Positions 8,534 to 15,974 of a DNA stretch of 64,000 bases are shown piece by piece. Position 1 is the stretch's first letter, and each line of letters begins with the position of its first letter. Source of the stretch: Pseudomonadota bacterium (GTDB taxonomy: Bacteria > Desulfobacterota > Binatia > Binatales > Binataceae); assembly GCA_021324855.1 (NCBI GenBank), contig JAJPIG010000020.1, positions 62,001 to 126,000 on the forward strand, read 5' to 3'. The translations under genes were made by a program, and so were the position numbers. The notes under the pieces were generated by a model. It had not been told where the DNA came from. It made no database searches and worked only from the letters and a program-made list of their open reading frames with translations.

Positions 8534-9277
8534 ATGGCTGATGCGCTAGGATGGCGGCGGAAGTTCGGCGTAATCGCGCCATCGACCAACACTATCGTCC
8601 AGCCCGATTTCGACGATTTGCGACCGCGCGGCGTGACCAACCATTACGCGCGCATCTACATTCCGAACGACCCGATCCGCAACGATAACGACTTCGAGCT
8701 CCTGATGAAGAACATCCGCAAGGAGCTGATGGCGGCGGTCGACCGCGTGATGACCTGCGAGCCCGACTATCTAATCATGGGGATGTCATCGGAGACGTTC
8801 TGGGACGGGTTGGAAGGCAGCCGCCGGTTTCGCGAGCGCGTCGAAGGCCGCTCGGGGTTGAAGCTCTCGATGGGCTCCGACGCGTCGCAGGAGGCGCTCA
8901 AGTGCTACGGCGCGCGGCGCCTCGGCGTCATTACGCCGTACCAGCCGGTTGGCGACAAGCAGGTTTTGCGATTCTTCAACGATTGCGGTTTCGATGTCGT
9001 CCGTTTGAAGGGGCTCCGCTGCGACAGCCCGGTTCACATTGCGCACGTGCAGCCGTCGATACTCCGCGACGCCATCGCGGAGGTGAACGGGCCCGACGTT
9101 GAGGCGATCATTCAGGTTGGCACGAACCTCAGCATGATGCGGCTGGCAGCCTCCGCCGAAGCGGTGCTCGGCAAGCCCGTGATCGCGATCAACACGGCGA
9201 CTTATTGGCACGCATTGCGCCACAATGGAATCAATGATCAGATCGAAGGCTTCGGCCGCCTGATGGCCGAATTCTGA
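8534..9277 (+). CDS. Asp/Glu racemase superfamily protein (maleate isomerase / arylmalonate decarboxylase-like) without catalytic cysteines
   Basis: 247-residue two-domain protein of the maleate cis-trans isomerase/arylmalonate decarboxylase branch (start GVIAPSTNTIVQPDF; later TNLSMMRLAASAEAVLGKPV). These enzymes use one or two cysteines. Here the equivalent positions appear to be Gly83 (MGMSSETFW) and Gly196 (QVGTNLS), so both expected thiols are missing. Alignment was by eye. It is last of the four-gene operon. It may be a non-redox-sensitive variant, a decarboxylase using another acid/base, or a binding protein. Confidence 0.85.
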   Translation: MADALGWRRKFGVIAPSTNTIVQPDFDDLRPRGVTNHYARIYIPNDPIRNDNDFELLMKNIRKELMAAVDRVMTCEPDYLIMGMSSETFWDGLEGSRRFRERVEGRSGLKLSMGSDASQEALKCYGARRLGVITPYQPVGDKQVLRFFNDCGFDVVRLKGLRCDSPVHIAHVQPSILRDAIAEVNGPDVEAIIQVGTNLSMMRLAASAEAVLGKPVIAINTATYWHALRHNGINDQIEGFGRLMAEF

Positions 9278-9292
9278 TGCGCTGCGGGCTGC

Positions 9293-9799
9293 TCAGCTCC
9301 GCGGCCAGATGACCCGCGGCTCGATGCGGATTCCGCCGCGGGGGTTGAACCTGCCGATCACCTCAATCCAGCGCGGCTCGAGAAGCTTAACTAGATCATC
9401 GCAAATCCGGCTGACGCACGACTCGTGAAACGAGCCGTGCTGGCGAAAACCCATCAGGTAGAGCTTCAGCGATTTCGACTCGACGCACCATCGGCCGGGC
9501 CGGTACTGGATCTCGATCGTGCCCCAGTCCGGCTGTCCGGTTATCGGACAGAGGCTGGTGAATTCGAAGGCTTCCAGCCGGACCAGCGCCTCCTGGGCGG
9601 GTGGAAAGGGCGACGTGAAGCGCTCCAAAAGCTTCGGGTCCGGGTGGTCGAATCGTATCACGGACTTTTTGCCCAGAGCTTTGAATGCAGGCTTGGACGC
9701 CATCCGAGCAGATGTCTCCACTTCAAACAGGATTCGTGAGCCGTCGCCCGTAATCAAGGCTGATGCACGCGGATTCGGCAGGGCCCACTTGCCAAGCAT
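9293..9799 (-). CDS. queF: NADPH-dependent 7-cyano-7-deazaguanine reductase (QueF)
   Basis: Reduces preQ0 to preQ1 in queuosine tRNA modification. Length (168 aa) matches the short unimodular form. The signature is clear: FTSLCPITGQPDWG gives the thioimide-forming Cys84 and proton donor Asp91, followed by the QueF motif ESKSLKLYLMGFRQHGSFHE, which binds NADPH. It is convergent with the racemase-like gene and divergent from the DUF1329 gene. No other queuosine gene and no recognisable preQ1 riboswitch was seen nearby. Confidence 0.95.
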   Translation of the reverse strand: MLGKWALPNPRASALITGDGSRILFEVETSARMASKPAFKALGKKSVIRFDHPDPKLLERFTSPFPPAQEALVRLEAFEFTSLCPITGQPDWGTIEIQYRPGRWCVESKSLKLYLMGFRQHGSFHESCVSRICDDLVKLLEPRWIEVIGRFNPRGGIRIEPRVIWPRS

Positions 9800-9945
9800 T
9801 TGCCAGTTTGATACATGGACCGGCTAACATAAGACAGACTAAACCGAAGGCTGATTCCTTCCAATCTCAGAGTGGCAAAATTCTCTCAATATTCACATCA
9901 GGTTAACATTGATTACTCTGGTATCTATTTTAAGGAGCCAACGTG

Positions 9946-11250
9946 ATGAGAGTGAGTAAGATTTTAATCCCGGCGATCCTGCTGATCGCGCTCAGCACGG
10001 CAGGATGGGCCGCTTCCGGCGAAGAGACCTTCATTCCGCCCGGAACCGTGATTACCCCACAGAACTGGCAGCAGTACCGGCAGTATATGACCGATGGGAT
10101 GCAGGCGTTGTTCTCGGGTGCCGGCGGAAGCAAGTGGAAGTTTCCGGACGACTATAAGATGACGGTCGAGGCGACCAAGCATTACGAATTGCCGCCCACC
10201 TATGTACAGCAGACCGAGAAATATGCGGGCCAGGTCAAGATCGTGAATCTGCCTGATGGCCGCCATACCATCGATGGCTACGTCGGCGGCATCCCGTTCC
10301 CGAATCCGCAGGAACCCATGAAGGGATGGAAGGTGCTGGTCGATGACTGGTACGCCTACGCGCCGTACGTGCTGTGCGCCGACACTTGCGGGTTTACCTT
10401 CGAGGATCGTTTCGGCAACGTCACGCATAACCAGTTCTTCTTTGTGCAGCATCTGTTCAGCCATCGCGGCGATGCGGGCATCAGCGTCGACGATCCTAAC
10501 GTGCCTGGCATCTACTACACCGAGATCATCGAGGTCGAGCAGCCTGAGCAGGCGCGCTACACGGCGGTGCTGACGATCTATTACTCCGACCTGACCAAGT
10601 CCGAGGATACCTACATCTTTGTGCCCGCGCTGCGCCGTTCACTGCGTCTTTCGACGGCAGCGCGATGCAGCCCGGCGGTGGGTTCCGATTTCAGTAACGA
10701 TGATACTCGTCACGGCGCCTTCAACGGTAATCCGACACGTTTCGATGCCGATTTTCTCGGCGATCGCAATGTGCTCGAGATGCCGGAGCCCAATTCAAAC
10801 CTCACAGTGGATGACAATGCGTTCGTAAAGCCGCTCTACTTCCCCAAGCCCGAGGTCGGTAAATGGCAGGTGCGGCCGTCCTACGCGATCGACGTGAAGC
10901 GGGTGCCCTCGCAGCGTTCGGGCTACTGCTACGGCCGGCGCATCCTTTACTGCGACAAGGAAGTTTATCAGTCGATCTGGGCCGACCTCTATGACGAGGC
11001 GGGCAAGCTCTGGAAGATCGACTACGATCCTCAGGGCCTTATCCCGGTGCCGGGCGAAGGCATGCGTTGGACCAACGATGGCTGGGGCATCATGCTCGAC
11101 GTGCAAAACCAGCACATCAGCCGCGTGAAGCTCTCGGGCGGCAATGGCGCGGTCAAGGCCAATGATGATTGCAAGGCGCTGAACGGCGTGGATTACACTG
11201 ATACCAACCGCTACGCCAGCGTCCGCGGTCTCTCGGAGATCATGCGCTAG
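9946..11250 (+). CDS. DUF1329 secreted / outer-membrane-associated protein
   Basis: About 434 residues with a clear signal peptide (ILIPAILLIALSTAGWAASG). It belongs to the DUF1329 family, whose members are predicted periplasmic proteins with a LolA/LolB-like lipid-binding fold often encoded near RND exporters. Conserved features seen are the central YYTEIIEVEQPEQARYTAVL block and the late WTNDGWGIMLDVQNQHISRV. A GTG at 9943 directly precedes ATG 9946; the latter is 8 bases from AAGGAG and is preferred. It stands alone here, closed by a strong terminator. Confidence 0.85.
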   Translation: MRVSKILIPAILLIALSTAGWAASGEETFIPPGTVITPQNWQQYRQYMTDGMQALFSGAGGSKWKFPDDYKMTVEATKHYELPPTYVQQTEKYAGQVKIVNLPDGRHTIDGYVGGIPFPNPQEPMKGWKVLVDDWYAYAPYVLCADTCGFTFEDRFGNVTHNQFFFVQHLFSHRGDAGISVDDPNVPGIYYTEIIEVEQPEQARYTAVLTIYYSDLTKSEDTYIFVPALRRSLRLSTAARCSPAVGSDFSNDDTRHGAFNGNPTRFDADFLGDRNVLEMPEPNSNLTVDDNAFVKPLYFPKPEVGKWQVRPSYAIDVKRVPSQRSGYCYGRRILYCDKEVYQSIWADLYDEAGKLWKIDYDPQGLIPVPGEGMRWTNDGWGIMLDVQNQHISRVKLSGGNGAVKANDDCKALNGVDYTDTNRYASVRGLSEIMR

Positions 11251-11272
11251 TTGATCTGAATCGAAACTCAAG

Positions 11273-11306
11273 AAGGGCGTGCTCGAAAAACGGGCACGCC
11301 CTTTTC
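11273..11306 (+). terminator. Rho-independent terminator, probably bidirectional
   Basis: Perfect 8-bp stem GGGCGTGC/GCACGCCC extended by two A-T pairs, 11-base loop, then TTTTCCTTTT. It is placed between the end of the DUF1329 gene and the convergent end of the 2OG-Fe(II) oxygenase gene, so it can serve both. Confidence 0.85.
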
Positions 11307-11323
11307 CTTTTCAACGCAAGTCG

Positions 11324-12073
11324 TCATTGGGCGTCGTGAAAGATGATGCCCAACATCAAACGATGACCCGATCGAAGCCGGCTGACGCCGTGGCGCAGAT
11401 TGACGCGATAAAAACCGCGAGCGCCGCGGACGGGCCGATGATGGGTCGCAAAGATGACCGCTTCGCCCTGGGCGAGCGAAACGACCTCTGCCCGCGATTG
11501 CATCCGAGGCCGTTGCTCGACGATCACGAACTCGCCGCCTGTGAAGTCGCGCCCCGGCGCTGACAGCAGGATCGCCGCCTGGAGCGGAAACGCGATCGCT
11601 CCATAAAGGTCCTGATGCAGGCAGTTGTAATCGCCCTCGCCATAGCGTAACAGCAGCGGCGTCGGACGAGTCTGGCCCGCGCGATGGCATTGCTCGATAA
11701 ACGTGTCGTGATCTTCGGGATAGCGATTTTTGATTCCGAGCGAGTCGTTCCACCGATTCGCGATTGCGGCGATCCTGGGATATGTGGTTTTGCGCAACTC
11801 CGCGATCGTTTCAGGCAAAGGATAGGCGAAGTATTTGTATTCGCCGCTTCCGAAGCCATGCCGCGCCATCACGATGCGGCTGCGGAACCGCTCGCGATTC
11901 TCGTACGTCGTGGCGATCGCATCGCACTCGTCCGGCAGAAGAATCGTCCCCGTGACGGCGCATCCGCGTTGATCGAGATCAGTGGCGATTCGCTCCCAAT
12001 CGAGTGATGCGACCCGATCGGCGATCGAAGGATGGACGCGGGCGTGGCGATGATGGCGGACGATTACAGTCAT
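11324..12073 (-). CDS. 2OG-Fe(II) oxygenase family protein
   Basis: 249-residue double-stranded beta-helix dioxygenase using Fe(II) and 2-oxoglutarate. The iron ligands are His153-Gln-Asp155 in NCLHQDLYGA and the distal His228 in RVNLRHGVSRL, with Arg238 a plausible 2-oxoglutarate anchor. GRDFTGGEFVIVEQ is the usual strand before the distal histidine. The N-terminus carries several His/Arg residues of no clear role. It is a single gene; the substrate, possibly a protein side chain or small molecule, is unknown. Confidence 0.85.
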   Translation of the reverse strand: MTVIVRHHRHARVHPSIADRVASLDWERIATDLDQRGCAVTGTILLPDECDAIATTYENRERFRSRIVMARHGFGSGEYKYFAYPLPETIAELRKTTYPRIAAIANRWNDSLGIKNRYPEDHDTFIEQCHRAGQTRPTPLLLRYGEGDYNCLHQDLYGAIAFPLQAAILLSAPGRDFTGGEFVIVEQRPRMQSRAEVVSLAQGEAVIFATHHRPVRGARGFYRVNLRHGVSRLRSGHRLMLGIIFHDAQ

Positions 12074-12224
12074 CGGTCTCCGGTTGGATTTAATTCAACA
12101 CCCGAAGCCGGCGAACGTGAAAACGCCAATCGGCAATGCATGATGACTCAAGGCACGCTTCATCATTTTCCTCATCGGCCGGCTCATATTAGGATCTCAA
12201 GATAAGGACAGGAGGGGGTTTACC

Positions 12225-13466
12225 TTGAAAGCGACCATTATTGGGAGTGTGGCAGCGCTGCTGCTGGTTGCGACGCCGCTGACCATCAGAATCGCGGGCG
12301 CTCAATCGGTTGGTTCCAAGGCCAAAGTGCCGCCGTGCGTGCCGAACATCCCGAGTAAGGGCGATGTGCTCGTCACGGGCGGCGAAAACAGGGGTCCAGG
12401 TGGCGACCAAAGCGAGACCGGTCAGACCGAGTTCTTCCATGTCGCCACGGGTCAGTGGATGACCGGCTGTCCGACCAAGGTCGCGCACGATGAGGCGCAA
12501 TTGTTGCCTTACAAAACCGGGCTTTTGGAGATCGGCGGCGAAAGCTCGAAGCTCGATCGCAAGGACGATCACATCCTGAATTCGACGACCGAGTTCTACG
12601 ATCCGGCCACCGGCAAGTTCAAGCTTGGGCCGGCTCTCCGGATCAATCTCGAAGACTTCGCGGCGGTGGCGTTGAATGACGGCTCGTTGATGGTCATCGG
12701 CGGCATCACCAACAGCGACAAGGAACTTCCGGTTAAGACGGCTGAAATTCTAAAGAAAGGGACGTGGAAAACGCTCAAGCATAAGATGTCCATTCCGCGC
12801 GCTGCGCCATGCGCCGCCGTGATGACCGCCGGGCCGAAGGCCGAACAGGTTCTGATCGCGGGCGGTACCGATACGAGCGAGTTTGCGCCGCAGCTTGCGA
12901 GCGCCGAACTTTACAACCCCGCCACCGGCACGTTCACGCTTACGTCGAATCAAATGAATCAGGGGCGTTCGTATGCGGTTTGCACCGCGCTGAACGACGG
13001 CACCGTACTGATCACGGGCGGAATCGACAACAACGGCAACGCGTACGACACTGCGGAAATCTATAATCCGGCAACTGACAGATTCACCTTTACCAATAAC
13101 AATATGAGCGATCCCCGGGTGGACCACAGTGCGACCCTCTTGAACGATGGCACTGTGCTCGTGGCGGGCGGTGAGACCACTTATTCTGGCGCCTTTAATC
13201 CACTCGACACGGCGGATCTTTACGATCCGGCAACTGGAAAGTTCACTGCACTTCCCACGATGAACGACATACGGGATGACAGCACCGCGACGCTCATCAA
13301 GGGCTCCGGCACCGCGCTCGACGGGCAGGTGCTGATCGCAGGGGGGTTCACTTTCAGCAGTTCGGAAAACACCGCCGAACTTTATGATCCGGCGCATCAA
13401 ACCTTCACGCCGACGAGCGACATGAATTTTGTGCACGGTGCGGCGAACGCCGCCGTCATACCGTAA
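12225..13466 (+). CDS. secreted kelch-repeat protein
   Basis: 413 residues with a signal peptide ending near AGAQS and about six kelch-like blades, each pairing a strand such as LNDGTVLITGGID with YNPATGTFT. It likely forms a periplasmic or extracellular beta-propeller. The start is TTG at 12225 behind a strong GGAGGGGG site, since no ATG fits. It is convergent with the phosphoesterase gene. No catalytic residues were recognised; carbohydrate or protein binding is the usual role. Confidence 0.82.
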   Translation: MKATIIGSVAALLLVATPLTIRIAGAQSVGSKAKVPPCVPNIPSKGDVLVTGGENRGPGGDQSETGQTEFFHVATGQWMTGCPTKVAHDEAQLLPYKTGLLEIGGESSKLDRKDDHILNSTTEFYDPATGKFKLGPALRINLEDFAAVALNDGSLMVIGGITNSDKELPVKTAEILKKGTWKTLKHKMSIPRAAPCAAVMTAGPKAEQVLIAGGTDTSEFAPQLASAELYNPATGTFTLTSNQMNQGRSYAVCTALNDGTVLITGGIDNNGNAYDTAEIYNPATDRFTFTNNNMSDPRVDHSATLLNDGTVLVAGGETTYSGAFNPLDTADLYDPATGKFTALPTMNDIRDDSTATLIKGSGTALDGQVLIAGGFTFSSSENTAELYDPAHQTFTPTSDMNFVHGAANAAVIP

Positions 13467-13496
13467 GAGAATCGCTGGCGACGGCAGGATAGACGA

Positions 13497-13535
13497 GACG
13501 ATCATCCGGGCTGTATAGCGGCCCGGATGATCGTC
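13497..13535. terminator. perfect inverted repeat between convergent genes
   Basis: A 15-bp perfect stem (GACGATCATCCGGGC and its complement) flanks a 9-base loop, midway between the converging kelch and phosphoesterase genes. No T-tract follows on either strand (ATTCC on plus), so it is a factor-aided or transcript-stabilising bidirectional terminator rather than a textbook one. Confidence 0.65.
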
Positions 13536-13556
13536 ATTCCGCGCAATCGTGACCGC

Positions 13557-15473
13557 TCAGCGCCGTTCCTTGTCGAATCTGAACATCTCCATCAGATCAC
13601 CGATCGCCGGGCTGTTTTCGGGCACGTAGGGGTTGGTGCGTGAGGCGACGGGATTCGGCAGGTTGTCGCGGCTGTAACTCGAAATGGTCTCGCCGAGCTT
13701 CCAGTTCCTCTCGACGAACTTGGCGAACGAAACGTGATCGTAGTAGTCGTGCACCACGCCGACACCCTCCGAATGGGGCGATACCACGAGCAGGGGAATA
13801 CGCGTGCCGTCGCCGAAGAAATCGAGCGGCTGAATATAGCCGGAATCATAGTAGCCGCCGCCCTCGTCGACGGTGATCATGATCGCGGTGTCCTGCCAGA
13901 GCGAGCGATTCGCCTGCACCATGTCGATGATCTTGTGGCAGAACTGCTCGAACAGCTCGAACTTCGATGAGGCCGGATGGCCGTCCAGGAAGCCGTCGGG
14001 CTTCACGATCGACACCGCCGGCAGCGCATCGTTCTGGATGTCCGCGTAGAGCTGTTGGATGCCCTGCAGGTTTTGACGCAGCGCAGGGTTGGTCATGATC
14101 TGTGTCGAGTAAAGGAACGGGTTGCAGATATTGCAATAGCCGCCGTCGCCGCCGTAGGTCTCGCCATCCTCCTTGCCGTTGTCCCAACCCTCGCCGTAGT
14201 ACTTCCACGAGACCTTGTGCTTGGTCAGCAGCAGGCCGAGATTGGGTTGTTGGCTGGGCGGAATCGTGAACTGGGTCGGTCCGAGCGGCGCTGGGGTGCC
14301 ATCGCCGAGATAACCGGGATTGTAATTGTTCACGAGGTAGTAAGCGTTCGCCTGGCAATCGCCGCCGTTGAACGGCCGATAGGGCAGCGAATTCAGGTAG
14401 CTGCGTATGGGCGCGACACCGGGTTGGCTCGAGTCGGCGCAGTTGACGTACGAACCGCCGCCGTAGCCGTCCTGTGTGTACCAGTTATTGGTTCCCGATT
14501 GCGGGTTGGGATTTTCGATCTGGTTCAACGGCGGCGTGGCGGGGCTGCCATCGGAAGCGGCGTAGAAAATCGTCGTGCCGTAGCCGACGGCGAGATGATT
14601 CGCCCCGGTGCCGCCCATGATCGCCTGATGGTAGTTGTCGGAAAGCGCATACTGATGGGCGAGCTCGGTGAAATAACTCACGTCGCCCTCCGCGTTGTCG
14701 TAGAAGCCCATCGAGAGCGCGCCTTCGTGGGTGCTCTCGTCATTGAAGCCGGCAGGTTGCGGATTGCCGTTGGCGCCTGCGCCGACCGAGATTTCAACCC
14801 ATGGGAAAAGGTCGTTCTGACAGCCGCTCGGATTTCGCGGAGTGGCTTTGGTTACATCGCAATCTGCCTGCTGCCACATCTGGAAGAAGCGATGCACCGG
14901 GCTGCCGGCGTAATCATCGTACGAAATCGAAGCGGTGATATCGAACGGACCATTGGCCAGATTCGAGGGAAAGCGCGTGTCTATCACATGGGTGGGCAGG
15001 CCGGTTCCGCCAATCGTCAAGAGGCCGTAGGCGCTGATGGGCAACGCAGGCTCGACCGACTCCGCCACGCTGATCGACGGCAGGTAAGGGTTGGTCGGAG
15101 CACCGTCCGTGTTGACCGGCGGCAAGGTGCTGAACGGCGCGGTTTTCGTCGGATGGATCGAGTAGGTGACTGTATCCGAAGCCTGCCATTGCTGAGCCGC
15201 CCCGAAGTTAGGACCCGGCGTGCCGTCGGCGTTGATGATGCCCTCGGAGAGCAGGTTCCAAACCGTTTGCCCTTTGTTGGGTTGGAATGCGCCGAAGACA
15301 TGATCGAAGGTGCGGTTTTCCCCGATTATCAGGAGCACGTGTTTAATCGGGGTCTTCGTTTCGGCGTCATTTGACCTGCCTCCTGCGTAGGCCAACGGCG
15401 CGCCCAATTGGCTGCTCAGCATTGCGCCGAGCGCCAGCGCGGCTACCCATTTTTTGCGTCGCAGACGTTTCAT
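13557..15473 (-). CDS. secreted phosphoesterase family protein (phospholipase C / acid phosphatase type)
   Basis: 638 residues with a signal peptide (VAALALGAMLSSQLGAPLAYA). It belongs to the alkaline-phosphatase-fold phosphoesterase family: IKHVLLIIGENRTFDHVFGA holds the first metal-binding segment and catalytic position, and IMITVDEGGGYYDSG the C-terminal metal site. Likely substrates are phosphomonoesters or phospholipids outside the cytoplasm. Single gene. A 465-aa frame on the other strand is a codon-bias shadow. Confidence 0.88.
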   Translation of the reverse strand: MKRLRRKKWVAALALGAMLSSQLGAPLAYAGGRSNDAETKTPIKHVLLIIGENRTFDHVFGAFQPNKGQTVWNLLSEGIINADGTPGPNFGAAQQWQASDTVTYSIHPTKTAPFSTLPPVNTDGAPTNPYLPSISVAESVEPALPISAYGLLTIGGTGLPTHVIDTRFPSNLANGPFDITASISYDDYAGSPVHRFFQMWQQADCDVTKATPRNPSGCQNDLFPWVEISVGAGANGNPQPAGFNDESTHEGALSMGFYDNAEGDVSYFTELAHQYALSDNYHQAIMGGTGANHLAVGYGTTIFYAASDGSPATPPLNQIENPNPQSGTNNWYTQDGYGGGSYVNCADSSQPGVAPIRSYLNSLPYRPFNGGDCQANAYYLVNNYNPGYLGDGTPAPLGPTQFTIPPSQQPNLGLLLTKHKVSWKYYGEGWDNGKEDGETYGGDGGYCNICNPFLYSTQIMTNPALRQNLQGIQQLYADIQNDALPAVSIVKPDGFLDGHPASSKFELFEQFCHKIIDMVQANRSLWQDTAIMITVDEGGGYYDSGYIQPLDFFGDGTRIPLLVVSPHSEGVGVVHDYYDHVSFAKFVERNWKLGETISSYSRDNLPNPVASRTNPYVPENSPAIGDLMEMFRFDKERR

Positions 15474-15838
15474 TGCGATTCCTCCTTGTGCGCGAGATTG
15501 GCGACAAGGAATGAACCGCGACGGTTACAGGCGTTCTGCAGAAAAGGCTTTTTGGCGTTAAAACACGGTTAACTCTCGAATTCTTGTCCGAGGTGTCAGC
15601 GCTGGCAATTCGCGCAACGCCTTAGGCCGCCGCGCTCGCGCATAATTGCCGTCTTCACATCGGAGCTGAGTTCAAATGGCCTTACTGCGATGCTGATTTT
15701 GGCGATCAACTGTCAAAGCGAAATTTTCTTTTTTGATGCGTTTTCGATTGAGGCACGAAAGCATCAGCGCCGATTACCGCCCATATCGAATATCTGTGGA
15801 TGAACGATCTGTGGGTCGCGAATCCCCTCCGCGTGACT
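15474..15838. other. intergenic, no gene seen
   Basis: Spacer upstream of the phosphoesterase gene and beyond the transglycosylase gene. It is more AT-rich than its surroundings in places, consistent with the phosphoesterase promoter. I see no RNA gene, riboswitch or credible ORF. The distal part leads into a palindromic repeat element. Confidence 0.5.
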
Positions 15839-15946
15839 TCATCCTGAGCAACAGCCGCACAGCGATGCTGCCGAATCGGCATCAGGCAAATCGCTTCGCG
15901 GCGATCTCTCGCGACCCCTGTGCGATGCGTGGGTTGCTCGGGATGA
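15839..15946. repeat. palindromic MITE/REP-like intergenic element
   Basis: About 108 bases bounded by 14-base inverted ends, TCATCCTGAGCAAC at 15839-15852 and GTTGCTCGGGATGA at 15933-15946 (one mismatch). Further imperfect complementarity lies inside. The end sequence resembles the widespread class of intergenic repeats with TCATCCTGAGC-like termini. A small ORF over it (15706-15957, minus) has no coding support. Confidence 0.55.
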
Positions 15947-15974
15947 CAGAAGAGCATTCAGTTCGAGCGATGCC

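Noticed and set aside
13977-15374. 465-aa plus-strand frame
   Set aside because: Antisense to the phosphoesterase gene with its signal peptide and motifs; a shadow of GC-rich codons.
15706-15957. 83-aa minus-strand ORF
   Set aside because: It covers the palindromic repeat and has no family or ribosome site; the translated repeat only looks protein-like.
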